Under the pieces are notes generated by a model. It worked only from the letters and a program-made list of their open reading frames with translations, had not been told where the DNA came from and did no database searches. A program made the translations under genes and the position numbers. From Aristolochia californica (lineage: Eukaryota > Streptophyta > Magnoliopsida > Piperales > Aristolochiaceae), in the NCBI GenBank assembly GCA_029961685.1, contig JARWKL010000004.1:25425610-25489609 (forward strand): a stretch of DNA of 64,000 nucleotides, in the 5' to 3' direction. This document shows positions 12,551 to 25,486 of this stretch, one piece after another (position 1 is the first letter of the stretch; each line of letters starts with the position of its first letter).

Positions 12551-15500
12551 TTATTTCTTTAAATTCTTTCTACACATAAACTCTAAATTTTTATTTTGTT
12601 GTGATCTATTTGCCTTTTATCTCTTTTTTTGTTTACGAGATGAAGCGAAAGTGAAAGCACATGTTTTGATTTAAGAAAAAAGTATACATCAATGCACAGT
12701 GCACAAATGTAGAGAGAGATAATTCAAAAAAGTGTCTCTAATTTTTAGGGATTGTAAACTCTTTCTAGTTTTTATTTATCAGGTTCTGTAATCGTCGGGA
12801 AAAGGGTGAGGCGGGTGAATTTTAACTGAGTGTTGACTCCTAATCATTAAGTCATTCCTTAAAAGAATATACCCCACTACGCAAGATAAATCACTTTACA
12901 ATATTCTATGATTGTTAGGACAATTTTTGTAAATGGGAAAAATACTGGCTTGTTTAAATTGGGTAAATATCCCACCGCACGTTCACTTGGGAATTTAACG
13001 TTATTCACTTTAAAAGATTTGGATCCATAGGTCATTCACAACTTTAACATGTTTCAAGCGTGCATATCCATTTTTCAAAACATGCAGAGAAAATACTCTT
13101 TCTTATAAAATTTCGAGCTTTTAGGATCGAACAAGTGGAATTTCCCAAACTTGGACAACAAAACTTATGTGTTCATTTGTGGTGTGTGAATAAATTTTCT
13201 TTACTTACATTTTTTATTGCTTTAAATTCTTTCCATAGATAAACTCTAAAATTTTCATTTTGTTGTGATCTATTTGCCTTTTATCTCTTTTTTTTTTTTT
13301 TTTTTTTTTTACGAGATGAAGGGAAAGTGAAAACTCAATTTTTTATTTAAAAAAAGTATACATCTAAAATGGAAATTAACAATGCACAAAAGTAGAGAGA
13401 GATAATTCCAAAAAGTGACTGTAAATTTTAGGGATTGCAAATTTTTTTTGTTTTTATATATTAGGTTCTGTAATTGTTGGAAAAAGGGGTGGCGGGGGAT
13501 TTTTAACTGAGTGTGGACTCCCAATCCATAAGTCATTCCTTACAAAAATATTGCCCGTTACGCATGATAAATCACTTTACAATCATCTATGATCGTTAGC
13601 TCAACTTTTTGTAAATGGGCAAAATAATGGCTTGTTTGACTAGGGTAAATATCCCGCCACACGTTCACTTGGGAATTTAATATTATTCTCTTTAAAGGGT
13701 TTGGAATCGTAGTTAATTTGCATCTTTAACAAGATTCAAGCATGGATATCCATTTTTTAAAACATGCATTGAAAATTCTCTTTCTAACAAAATTTTGAGC
13801 TATTAGGGTTCAACTAGTGGAATTTCTCAAACTAGGATAGCAAAACTTGTGTTCATTTGTGGTGTGTGAATAAATTTTCTTTACTTACATTTGTTGTTGC
13901 TTTAAATTCTTCCCATACAAAAACTCTAAAATTGTCATTTTGTTGTGATCTATTTGCCTTTTGTTTACGAGATGATGGGAAAGTGAAAATTCAAGTTTTG
14001 ATATCAAAAAATAGTATCCATCTAAAATGGAAATGCACAATGCACAAATGTAGTGAGAGATAATTCCTAAAAGTGTCTATAATATTTAGGGATTGTAAAG
14101 TCTTTTTAGTTTTTATATATCTAGCTCTGCAATCGTCGAGAAAAGGGGGAGGCGGGGGATTTTTAACTGAGTGTTGACTCCCAATACATAAGTCATTCCT
14201 TACAAAAATATTGCCTGTTACGCATGATAAATCACTTTACAATCATTTACGATTGTTTGGTCAGCTTTTTGTAAATGGGCAAAATAATGTCTTGTTTGAC
14301 TAGGGTAAATATCCTACCGGACCTTCACATGAGAATTTAAGTTATTCTCTTTAAAAGGTTTGGATCCATAGGACATTTGCATCTTTAAAATGTTACAAGC
14401 ATGCATATTCATTTTTTAAAAATTGCATATGTAAATCTATTTCTTATAAAATTTCGAGCTATTAGGGGGTAGCTTGTGGAATTTCCAAAACTTGGACAAA
14501 AAAACTTTTGTGTTTATTTGTGGTGTGTGAATAAATTATCTTTACTTACATTTTTTATTGCTTTAAATTCTTTCCATACATAAACTCAAAAATTTTAATT
14601 TTGTTGTGATCTATTTGCTTTTTATCTCTTTTTTTTTGTTTACGAGGTGAAGGGAAAATGAAAACACAAGTTTTGATTTAAGGAAAAGGTTTGCATCTAA
14701 AATGAATGTGCACAATGCACAAATGTAGAGAGAGATAATTCGAAAAAATGTCTATAATTTTTAAGGATTTTAAATTCATTTTAGTTTTTAATTTCAGGTT
14801 CTGCAATCGTCGGGAAAAGGGGGAGGTGAGAGATTTTTAACTGAGTGTTGACTCCCAATCCATAACTCATTCTTTAAAAAAATATAGCCCATCGTGCATG
14901 ATAAATCACTTGACAATCTTCTATGATCGTTAGGTCAGCTTTTTGTAAATGGGCAAAATAATGGCTTATTTGACTCGGGTAAATATCTCACTACACGTTC
15001 ACTTGGGAATTTAATGTTAATCTCTTTAAAAGGTTTGGATCCATAGGTCATTTGAATATTTAACATGTTCCAAGCATGTACATCCATTTTTTAAAACATG
15101 CGTAAAAAAATCTCTTTCTGATAAAATTCTGAGCTATTACAGTTGAACTAGTAGAATTTCCCAAACTTCGATAACAAAATTTTTGTGTTCATTTGTGGTG
15201 TGTGAATAAATTTTCTTTAGATACATTTTTATTGCTTGATATTCTTTCCTAACTTAAACTATAAAATTTTCTTTTTGTTGTATTCTATTTGCCTTTTATC
15301 AATTTTTTTTGTTACGAGATGAAGGGAAAGTGAAAACTCAAGTTTTGATTTAAGAAAAAAATAAACATAAAAAATGGAAATGCACAATGCACAAATGTAG
15401 AGAGAGATAATTCGAAAAAGTGTCTGTAAGTTTTAGGGATTGTAATCTTCTTTTAGTTTTTATATATAAGGTTCTGCAATATGGGAAAAAGGGGCAGGTG

Positions 15501-17080
15501 GGGGATTTTTAACTCAGTGTTGACTTCCAATGCATAAGTCTTTCCTTACAAAAATCTTGCCCGTTATGCATGATAAATCACTTTAAAATCATCTATGATC
15601 ATTAGGTTAGCTTTTTGTAAATGGGCAAAATAATGGCTTGTTTGACTCGGGTAATAATCCCACCGCACGTTCACTTGGGAATTTAATATTATTCTCTTTA
15701 AAAGGTTTGGATAAATAAGTCATTTGAGTCATTAACAAATTCCAAGCATGCATATCCATTTTTTAAAACATGCGTAAAAAAATCTCTTTCTTATAAAATT
15801 CTGAGCTATTAGGGTGGAACTAGTGGAATTTCCCAAACTTGGATAACAACCATTGTGTTCCTTTGTGGTGTGTGAATAAATTTTCTTTACTTACCTATGT
15901 TATTGCTTTAAATTATTTCCATAGATAAACTCTAAAATTTTCATTTTGTTGTGATCTATTTGCCTTTTATGTCTTTTTTTGTTTACGAGATGAAGGGAAA
16001 GTGAAAACTCAAGTTTTGATTTGAGAAAAAATTTTACATCTAAAATGGAAATGCACAATGCAAAAATTTAGAGAGAGATAATTCAAAAAAGTGTCTATCA
16101 TTTTTAGGGATTGTGTACTCTTTTTAGTTTTTATATATCAGGTTCTGTAATCGTCGTGAAAAGGGGGAGGCGGGGATTTTTAACTGAGTTTTGACTCCAT
16201 ATCCATATGTCATTCCTTAGAAAAATATAGCCCATTACGCATGATAAATCACTTTAAAATATCTAATATCGTTAGGTTAGCTTTTTGTAAATGGGATAAA
16301 TAATGGCTTGTTCGACTCGGGTAAATATCCCACTGCACGTTCACTTGGATATTTATTGTTATTCTCTATAAAAGGTTTGGATCCATAGGTAATTTGCATA
16401 TTTAACATTTTTCAAGCATGCATATCCATTTTTTAAAACTAACGTAGAAAAATCTCTTTCTTATAAAATTCCGAGCTATTAGAGTTGAACTAGTGGAGTT
16501 TCCCAAACTTGGGTAACGAAACTTTTGAGTGCATTCGTGGTGTCTGAATAAATTTTCTTTACTTACATTTTTACTGCTTTAAATTCTTTCCATACATAAC
16601 TCTAAAATTTTCATTTTGTTGTGATCTATTTGCCTTTTATCTCTGTTTTTGGTTTCGAGATGAAGGGAAGTGAAAACTCAAGTTTTGATTTATGAAAAAA
16701 GTATACATGTTAAATGGAAATGCACATTGCAGAAATGTAGAAAGATATAATTCCAAAAAGTGTTTGCAATTTTTAGGGATTGCAAACTCTTTTTAGTTTT
16801 TATATATCAGGTTCTGCAATCTCCAGGAAATGGGGGAGGCGGGGGATATTAAACTGAGTGTTGACTCCCAATCCATAAGTCATTCCTTACAAAAATATAG
16901 CTATTACGTATGATAAATCACTTACAATCATCTATGATCGTTAGGTCATCTTTTTGTAAATGGGCAAAATAAAGGTTTGTTTAACTCGGGTAAATATCCC
17001 ACTGCACGTTCACTTGGGAATTTAATGTTATTCTCTTTAAAAGGTTTGGATCCATAGGTCATTTGCATCATTAACATGTT
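12534..17080 (+). repeat. Segmental duplication, copy 2 (~4.55 kb, about seven monomers)
   Basis: This is the partner of 8117-12533 and the fuller copy, since it retains the 140 bp absent from copy 1 at 11071. Landmarks are at 13137, 13809, 14468 (altered to GGGGGTAGC), 15143, 15815 and 16485, with the next at 17154 beyond the copy. Differences from copy 1 include a longer T run (13288-13310), absence of the roughly 12 bp insertion found near 9880, and scattered single-base changes. The stretch just beyond it at about 17690-17830 again resembles the start of the unit (TTTACATACATTAG, then GATGAAGCGAAAGTGAAAGC), so a remnant of a third copy may follow. Confidence 0.9.
13288..13310 (+). repeat. 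23-base poly-T run
   Basis: The T run that ends the pyrimidine tract of each monomer is usually 7-10 bases. It reaches 23 here and 14 in the equivalent position of copy 1 (8872-8885). Expansion by replication slippage is the simple reading, and a sequencing length error is also possible. Confidence 0.9.
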
Positions 17081-17343
17081 TCAAGCATCCATATCCATTT
17101 TTTAAAACATGTATAGAAAAATCTCTTTCTTATAAAATTCCGAGCTATTAGGGTTGAACTAGTGAAATTTCCTAAACTTGGATAACAAAACTTGTGTTCA
17201 TATGTGGTGTGTCAATAAATTTTCTTTACTTACATTTGTTATTGCTTTAAATTCTTTCCATACATAAACTGAAATTTTTTCATTTGGTTTGTATCTTTTT
17301 GCCTTTTATCTCTTTTTTTTGTTTACGAGATGAAGGGAAAGTG

Positions 17344-17362
17344 AAAACTCAATCCTAACAAA
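17344..17362 (+). repeat. Monomer with ~202 bp internal deletion
   Basis: GTGAAAACTCAA is followed at once by TCCTAACAAAAATATAGCCC. The normal monomer has about 200 bp in between, including the AGAGAGATAATTCC block, the G-rich box and GTTGACTCCCAATCC. The landmark step 17154 to 17625 is 471 bp, which fits a loss of about 202 bp. Confidence 0.85.
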
Positions 17363-18245
17363 AATATAGCCCGTTACGTATGATAAATCACTTTACAATA
17401 ATCTATAATCGTTAGGTCCGCTTTTTCTAAATGGGCAAAATAATGGCTTGTTCGACTCAGGTAAATATCCCACCGCTCGTTCACTTTGGAATTTAATGTG
17501 ATTCTCTTTAAAAGGTTTGGATCCATAAGTCATTTGCATCTTTAATATGTTTCAAACATGCATGTCCATTTTTTTAAACTTGCGTAGAAAAATCTCTATC
17601 TTGTAAAATTCCGAGCTATTAGGGTTGAACTAGTGAAATTTCCCAAACTTGGATAACAACACTTTTGTGTTAATTTTTCGTTTGAATAAATTTTGTTTAC
17701 ATACATTAGTTATTGCTTTAAATTCTTTCCACACATAAACTCTAAATTTTCATTTTTTTTGTGATCTATTTGCCTTTTATCTCTTTTTTTGTTTACTTGA
17801 TGAAGCGAAAGTGAAAGCATATGTTTTGATTTGAGAAAAAAGTATAGATCTAAAATGGAAATGCACAATGAACAAATGTAGAGAGAGATAAATTCAAAAA
17901 CTGTCTATAATTTTTGGGGATTGTAAATTCTTTTTAGTTTTTATATATAAGGTTCTGCAATCATGCAGAAAAGGGGGAGGCATGGGATTTTTAACTCAAT
18001 GTTGACTTCCAAAGCATAAGTCATTCCTTACAAAAATATAGCTTGTTACGCATGATAAATCACTTTACAATCATCTATGATCGTTAGGTCAGACTTTTGA
18101 AAATGGGCAAAATAATGGCTGCTTTGACTCGGGTAAATATCCCACCGCACGTTCACTTGGGAATTTAATGTTATTTTCTTTAAAAGGTTTGGATCCATAG
18201 GTCATTTGCATCTTTCACATGTTCCAAGCATCCATATCCATTTTT

Positions 18246-18265
18246 TAAAACAAGTGTGAATAAAT
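18246..18265 (+). repeat. Monomer with ~100 bp deletion removing the landmark
   Basis: TTTTTTAAAACAAGTGTGAATAAA joins the block before the landmark to the GTGTGTGAATAAA block after it. The normal joining sequence, from ATGTGTAGAAAAATC through GGTTGAAC to GTGGTG, is absent. GTGTG or GTGTA occurs at both ends in intact monomers and could have guided the deletion. The landmark step here is 1244 bp for two monomers. Confidence 0.8.
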
Positions 18266-19443
18266 TTTCTTTTCTTAAATTTGTGAATGCTTTAAATTCT
18301 ATCAATACATAAACTCTAAAATTTTTATTTTGTTGTGATCTATTTGCGTTTTATCTCTTTTTTTGTATACGAGATGAAGGGAAAGTGAAAACTCAAGTTT
18401 TGATTTAGGAGAAAAGTATAGATCTAAAATGGAAAGGCAGAATACAAAAATTTGGAGAGAGATAATTCCAAAAAGTGTCTGTAATTTTAGGGATTGTAAA
18501 CTCTTTTAAGTTTTAATATATCAAGTTCTGCAATTTTCGGAAAAGAGGGAGGCGGGGGATTATTAACTGAGTGTTGACTCCCAATTCATAAGTCATTCCT
18601 AACAAAAATATAGCCCGTTACACATGATAAATCACTTTATAATCATCTGTGATTGTTAGGTCAGCTTTTTCTAAATGGGGAAAATAATGGCTTGTTTGAC
18701 TGGAGTAAATATCCCACCGCACGTTCACTTGGGAATTTAATCTTATTCTCTTTAAAAGGTTTGGATCCTTAGGTCATTTCCATCTTTAACATGTATCAAG
18801 CATGAATATCCATTTTTTAAAACGTGCATAGAAAAATCTCTTTCTTATAAAAATCCGAGCTATTAGGGTTGAACAAGTGGAATTTCCCAAACTTGGATAA
18901 CAACACTTTTGTGTTCATTTGTGGTGTGTGAATAAATTTTTTTTCTTACATTTTTTGTTTATTTAAATTCTTTCCATACATAAACTCTAAAATTTTCATT
19001 TTGTTGTGATCTATTTGCCTTTTATCTCTTTTTTTGTTTACGAGATGAAGGGAAAGTGAAAACTCAAGTTTTGATTTATGAAAAAAGTATGCATCTAAAA
19101 TGGAAATGCACAATGCACAAATGTAGAGAGTAATAATTCCAAAAAGTGTCTGTAATTTTAAGGGATATTAAACTCTTTTTAGTTTTTATATATCTGGTTC
19201 TGCTATCATCGAGAAAAAGGGGGGAGGGAGGGGATTTTTAACTCAGTGTTGATTCCCAATCCATAAGTCATTCCTTACGAAAATATAGGCCGTTACGGAT
19301 GATAAATCACTTTACAATCATTTAAGATCGTTAGGTCAGCTTTTTGTAAATGGGTAAAACAATAGCTTGTTTGACTTGGATAAATATCCCACCGCACGTT
19401 CACTTGGGAATTTAAGTTATTCTCTTTAAAAGGTATGGATCCA

Positions 19444-19552
19444 TAGGACAATTGCATCTTTAACATGTTACAAGCATGCATATCCTTTTTTTAAAACATG
19501 TGTAGGACATTTGCATCTTTAACATGTTACAAACATGTATATCCTTATTTTC
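19444..19552 (+). repeat. 59 bp local duplication beside a ~120 bp deletion
   Basis: TAGGACA(A/T)TTGCATCTTTAAC and what follows occur at 19444 and again at 19503, a 59 bp offset, the second copy ending near 19549. It then jumps into TTTTCTTACATTTGTTATTGC, so about 120 bp including the landmark are missing. The two copies differ at several bases (for example CAAGCATGCAT against CAAACATGTAT), so this is not a very recent duplicate. Confidence 0.8.
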
Positions 19553-20084
19553 TTACATTTGTTATTGCTTTAAATTCTTTCCATACATAAACTCTAAAAT
19601 TTTCATTTTGTTGTGATCTATTTGCCTTTTATGTCTTTTTTTGTTTAAGAGATGAAGGGAAAGTGAAAACTCAAGTTTTTATTTAAGAGAAAAGTATACA
19701 TCAAAAATGGAAATGCACAATGCACAAATGTAGAGAGATATAATTCCAAAAAGTGTCTGTAATTTTTATGGATTCTAAACTCCTTTTAGTTTTCATATAT
19801 CGAGTTCTGCAATCGTCGGGAAAAGGGGGAGGTGGGGGATTTTTAACTGAGTGTTGACTCTCAATCCATAAGTCATTCCTTACAAAAATATAGCCCATTA
19901 TGCTTGATAAATCACTTTACAATCATCTATGATCGTTAGGTCAGCTTTTTCCAAATGGGCAAAATAAAGGCTTGTTTGACTCGGGTAAATATACCACCGC
20001 ATGTTCACTTGGGAATTTAATTTTATTCTCTTTAAAAGGTATGGATCCATAGGTCATTTGTATCTTTAACATGTTTCAAGCATG

Positions 20085-20102
20085 CATATCCATCTTATAA
20101 AA
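20085..20102 (+). repeat. Monomer with ~33 bp deletion before the landmark
   Basis: ATATCCATC is joined to TTATAAAATTCC, dropping the usual TTTTTAAAACATGTGTAG stretch and the following TCTCTTTC. The landmark itself at 20119 survives. Confidence 0.75.
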
Positions 20103-22031
20103 TTCCTAGCAATTAAGGTTGAACTAGTGGAATTTCCCTAACTTGGATAACAACACTTTTGTGTTCATTTGAGGTGTGTGAATAAATATTTTTTACTTAC
20201 ATTTGTGTTTGCTTTAAATTCTTTGCAAACATTAAACTCTTAAATTTTCATTTTGTTGTGATCTATTTGCTTGTTACATTTTTTTTGTTTACGAGATGAT
20301 GGGAAAGTGAAAAATCAGGTTTATATTTAATAAAAAAAGTATAGATCTAAATTGGAAATGTACAATGCACAAATTTAGAGAGTGATAATTCCAAAAAGTG
20401 TTTGTAATTTTTTGGGATTTTAAACTCTTTTTAGTTTTTATATATCAGGTTCTACAATCGTCGAGAAAAGGGGGAGGCTGTGGATTTTTAACTGAGTGTT
20501 TACTCCAAATCCATAAGTCATTCCTTACAAGGATATAGCCCGTTACGCATGAAAATCACGTTACAATCATCTATGATTGTTAGCTCAGCCTTTTGTAAAT
20601 GGGTGAAATAATGGCTTCTTTGACTCGGGTCAATATCCCACAGCACGTTCACTTGGGAATTTAATGTTATTCTCTTTAAAAGGTTTCGATCCATAGGTCA
20701 TTTGAATATTTAACTTGTTTCAAGCATGCATATCCATTTTTTAAAACATGTGTAGAAAAATCTCTTTCTTATAAAATTCCAAGCTATTAGGGTTGAACTG
20801 GTGGAATTTTCCCAAACTTAGGTAACAAAACTTTTGTGTACATTTGTGGTGTGTGAATAAATTTTCTTTACTTACTTTTTTTATTTATTTAAATTCTTTT
20901 CATACATAAACTCTAAAATTTTCATTTTTTTGTGATCTATTTGCCTATGATCTCTTTTTTTGTTTACGAGATGAAGGAAAAGTGAAAACTCAAGTTTTGA
21001 TTAAAGAAAAAAGTATACATCTAAAATTGAAATGAAAAATGGAAAAATGTGGAGAGAGATAATTCCAAAAAGTGTCTGTAATTTTTAGGGATTGTAATAT
21101 CTTTTTATTTTTTATATAACAGGTTCTGCGATTGTCGAGAAAAGGGGGAGGCAAGGGATTTTTAACTAAGTGTTGACTCCCAATCCATAAGTCATTCCTC
21201 ACAAAAATATTTTCCATTACACATGATAAATAACATTACAATCATCTATGATCGTAAGGTCAGCTTTTAGTAAATGGAAAAAATAATGGCTTGTTAGACT
21301 CGGGTAAAAATCCTACCGCACGTTCACTTAGGAATTCAATGTTATTCTCTTTAAAAGGTTCGGATCCATAGGTCATTTGCCTCTTAAACATGCAAGCATG
21401 CATATCCATTTTTTAAAACATTTGTAGAAAAATTTCTTTCTTATAAAATTCCGAGCTATTAGGGTTGAACTAGTGGCTTGGATAACAAAACTTTTGTGTT
21501 CATTTAAATTTTATTTTCTTACATTTGTTATTGCTTTAAATTCCTTCCATACATAAACTCTAAAATTTTCATTTCATTGTGATCTATTTTCCTTTTATCT
21601 CTCTTTTTGTTCTACGAGATGAAGGGAAAGTGAAAACTCAAGTTTCTATTTAAGAAAAAAGTATACATCTAAAATGTAAATGCACAATGAACAAATGTAG
21701 AGAGAAATAATTCCAAAAAGTGTATGTAATTTTTAGGGATTGTAAACTCTTTTTAGTTTTTATATATCAGGTTCTGAACTCGTTGGGAAAAGTGGGAGGC
21801 GATGGATTTTTTACTGAATGTTGACTCCCATTCCATAAGTTATTCCTTACAAAAATATAGCCCGTTATGCATGATAAATTATTTTACAATCATCTGTGAT
21901 CGTTAGGTCAGCTTTTTGTAAATGGGCAAATAATCACTTGTTTGAATCGAATAAATATCCAACTGCACGTTCACTTGGGAATTAAATGTTATTCTCTTTA
22001 AAAGGTTTGGATCCATAAGTCATTTTCATCT

Positions 22032-22056
22032 TTAACATGTATATTTGTGGGGTGTG
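22032..22056 (+). repeat. Monomer with ~148 bp deletion removing the landmark
   Basis: TTTAACATGTATATTTGTGG fuses the ACATGTTTCAAGC region to the CATTTGTGGTGTGTG region of the next monomer, skipping the landmark. The step 21465 to 22663 is 1198 bp for two units. The lost region nearly coincides with that missing at the 12533 junction, though the end points differ. Confidence 0.8.
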
Positions 22057-24479
22057 AATAAATTTTCTTTACTTACATTTGTTATTTCTTTAAATTCTTT
22101 CCACACATAAACTCTAAAATTTTCATTTGTTGTGATCTATTTGCCTTTCATCTCTTTTTTTGTTTACGATATGAAGGGAAACTGAAAACACAAGTTTTGA
22201 TTTAAGAAAAAAGTATACATCTAAAATGAAAATGTACAATGCACAAATATAGAGAGATATAATTCCAAAAAGTGACTATAATTTTTAGGGATTGTAAACT
22301 CTTTCTAGTTTTTATATATTAGGTTATGCGATCGTCAGGAAAAGTGGTAGGGGATTTTTCATTGAGTCTTGACTCCCATACTAGTAGTCATTCCTTACAA
22401 AAATATAGCCCGTTACGCATTATAAATCACTTTACAATCATCTATGTTCGTTAGGTCAGCTTTTGTAAAAGGGCAAAATAGTGGCTTGTTTGACTAAGGT
22501 AAATATCCCACTGCACGTTCACTTGGGAAATTAATTTTAGTCTCTTTAAAAGGTTTGGGTCCAAAGGTCATTTGAATTTTTAACAAGTTTCAAGCATGCA
22601 TATCCATTTTTTAAAACTTGAGTAGAAAAATCTCTCTCTCATAAAATTCCGAGCTATTCGGGTTCAACTAGAAGAATTTCCCAAACTTGGATTAAAAAAT
22701 TTTTGAGTTCATTTGTGATGTGTGAATAAATTTTCTTTACTTACATTTTCTATTGCTTAAAATTTTTTCCATACATAAACTCTAAAATTTTCATTTAGGG
22801 ATGATCTATTTGCCTTTTATCTCATTTTTTTTACGAGATGAAAGTAAAGTGAAAACTTTAGTTTTGATTTAAGAAAAAAGTATCCATCTAAAATGGAAAC
22901 GCACAATGCATAAATGTAGAGAGAGATATTTTCAAAAACTGTTTGTAGTTTTTAGGGATTGTAAACACTTTTTAGCTTTTATATATCAGGTTCTGCAATC
23001 TTCGGAAAAAGGGGGAGGTGGAGGATTTTTAACTGAGTGTTGACTCCAAATCCATAAGTCATTCCATAAAGAAATATCGCCTATCATGCTAGATAAAAAA
23101 CTTTACAATCATCTATGATCGTTAGGTCAACTTTTTGTAAATGGGCAAAATAATGTCTTTTTTAACTCGGGTAAATATCCCACCGCACATTCACTTGGGA
23201 ATTTAATGTTATTCTCTTTAAAAGGTTTGGATCCATAGATCATTTGCATCTTTAACATGTTTCAAGCATGCATATTCATTTTTTAAAACATGCGTAGAAA
23301 AATCTCTTTCTTAAAAACTTCCTAGCTATTAGGGTTGAACAAGTGGAATTTCCCAAACTAGGATAACAAATATTTTGTGGTCATTTGTGGTGTGTGAATA
23401 AATTTTATTTACTTATATTTCTTATTGCTTTAAATTCTTTCCATACAGAAACTCTAAAAATTTTATTTTGTTGTGATCTATTTATCTTTTTTTTTTGTTT
23501 ATGAGATGAAGGGAAAGTGAAAACTCTAGTTTTGATTTAAGAAAAAAGTATACATCTAAAATGGAAATGCACATTGCACAAATGTAGATAGAGATAATTC
23601 CATAAAGTGTCTGTAAATTATAGAGATTGTAAACTCTTTTTAGATTTTATATATCAGGTTCTGCAATCCTCGAGAAAAGGGGGAGGCGGGGGATTTTTAA
23701 CTGAGTGTTGACTCCAAATCCATAAGTCAATCCTTACAAAAATATAGCCCTTTACGCATGTTAAATCATTTTCCAATCATCAATGATTGTTAGGTCAGTT
23801 TTTTCTGAATGCGCAAAATAATGAGTTGTTTAACTCAGAAAAATATCCCACTACACGTTCACTTGGGAATTTAATGTTAATAAATTTAAAAGGTTTGCAT
23901 CTATAGGTCATTTGCATATTTAACATGTTTCCAGCATGCATATCCATTTTTAAAAACATGCGTAGAAAAATCTTTCTTTTAAAGTTCCGAGGTATTATGG
24001 TTGAACAAGTGGAATTTCCAAAAACTTGGATAACAAAACTTTTGTGGTCATTTGTGGTGTGTGAATAAATTTTCTTTACTTAAATTTGTGATTTATTTAA
24101 ATTCTTTCCATACATAAACTCTAAAATTTTTATTTTGTTGTGATCTATTTGCCTTTTATCTCTCTTTTTTGTATAAGAGATGATGGGAAAGTTAAAACTC
24201 AAGTTTTGATTTAAGAAAAAAGTATAGATCTAAAATGGAAATGCACAATGCACAAATGTGAAGGAGATAATTCCAAAAAGTGTCTATAATTTTTTGGGAT
24301 TGTAAACTCTTTCAAGTTTTTATATATCAGGTTCTGCAACCGTCGGGAAAAGGGGGAGGCGGGGGATTTTTAACTGAGTGTTGACTCCCAATCCAAAAGT
24401 CATTCCTCACAAAAATATAGCCCGTTAAGCATGATAAATCACTTTACAATTATCTATCATCGTTAGGTCTACTTTTTCT

Positions 24480-24579
24480 AAATGGGCAAAATAATGGATC
24501 CTTAGGTCTTTTGGATCTTTGACATTTTTAAATGGGGAAAATAATGGATCCTTAGGTCTCTTGGATCTTTGATATGTTT
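24480..24579 (+). repeat. 50 bp tandem duplication on a ~74 bp deletion
   Basis: Two 50 bp units start at 24480 and 24530 with AAATGGGCAAAATAATGG and AAATGGGGAAAATAATGG. Each passes directly into ATCCTTAGGTCT. In other monomers about 74 bp separate AATGG from ATCC (the CGGGTAAATATCCC and CACGTTCACTTG blocks), so a deletion came first and the deleted form was then duplicated. The landmark step of 651 bp agrees with -74 and +50. The two units differ at only a few bases. Confidence 0.85.
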
Positions 24580-25486
24580 CAAGCATGAATATCCATTTTT
24601 TAAAACGTGCATAGAACAATCTCTTTCTTATAAAATTCTGAGCTATTAGGGTTGAACTAGTGGAATTTCCCAAACTTGGATAACAACACTTTTGTGTTCA
24701 TTTTTGGTGTGTGAATAAATTTTTTTTACTGACATTTTTTATTTCTTTAAATTCTTCCTATACATAAAGTCCAAAATTTTCATTTTGTTGTAATCTATTT
24801 GCCTTTTATCTCTTTTTTTATCATGAGATGAAGGGAAAGTGAAAACCCATGTGTTGATTTAAGAAAAAAGTATTCATCTAAAATTTAAATGCACAATGTA
24901 CAAATGTAGAGAGAGATAATTCACAAAAGTGTCTGTAATTTTTAGGGATTGTAAACTCTTTTTAGTTTTTATATATCAGGTTCTGCAATCGTCGAGAAAA
25001 GGGGGAGGCGGGTGATTTTTAACTGAGTGTTGACTCCCAATCCAAGAGTCATTCCTTACAAAAATATATCCCGTTACGCTTGATAAATCATTTACAGTCA
25101 TCTATGATTGTTAGGTCAGCTTTTTGTAAATGGCAAAAATAATGGATTGTTTTACTCGGGTAAATATCCCGTCGCACGTTCACTTGAGAATTTAATGTTA
25201 TTCTCCTTAATAAGTTCCATAGGTCATTTGCATCTATAACATGTTTCAAGCATGCATATCCTTTTTTTCAAACATGTGTCAAAAAATCTCTTTCTTATCA
25301 AATTTTGAGCTATTAGGGTTGAACTGGAGGAATTTCCCAACTTTGGATATCAAAACTTTTGTTTTCATTTGTGGTGTTTTAAAAAAATTTATTTACTTAC
25401 ATTTGTTGCTGCTTTAAATTCTTACCATACATAAATTCTAAAATTTTTATTTTGTTGTGATCTATTTGCCATTTATCTCTTTTTTT

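Larger units (their letters stand above)
17081..25486 (+). repeat. Divergent monomers with many internal rearrangements
   Basis: Landmarks are at 17154, 17625, 18869, 20119, 20793, 21465, 22663, 23335, 24001, 24652 and 25319. Steps of 471, 1244, 1250 and 1198 bp mark monomers that have lost 100-200 bp, including three landmarks. The rearranged sites are listed separately at 17351, 18252, 19444, 20093, 22040 and 24480. Most monomers keep subfamily A states (ATTCCGAGC, CACTTGGGAATT). The concentration of damage, compared with the regular spacing right of 31.5 kb, suggests an older or less homogenised part of the array. No genes or foreign insertions were seen. Confidence 0.88.

Noticed and set aside
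19701..19898. Recurrent minus-strand peptide frame (VRNDLWIGSQHSVKNP type) across many monomers
   Set aside because: It recurs at 394, 2889, 6189, 20990, 29982, 47151 and elsewhere only because the monomers share ancestry. Start, end and frame differ from copy to copy, with no conserved start or stop. A synonymous versus non-synonymous substitution test on aligned monomers would be decisive; an excess of synonymous change would revive the idea.
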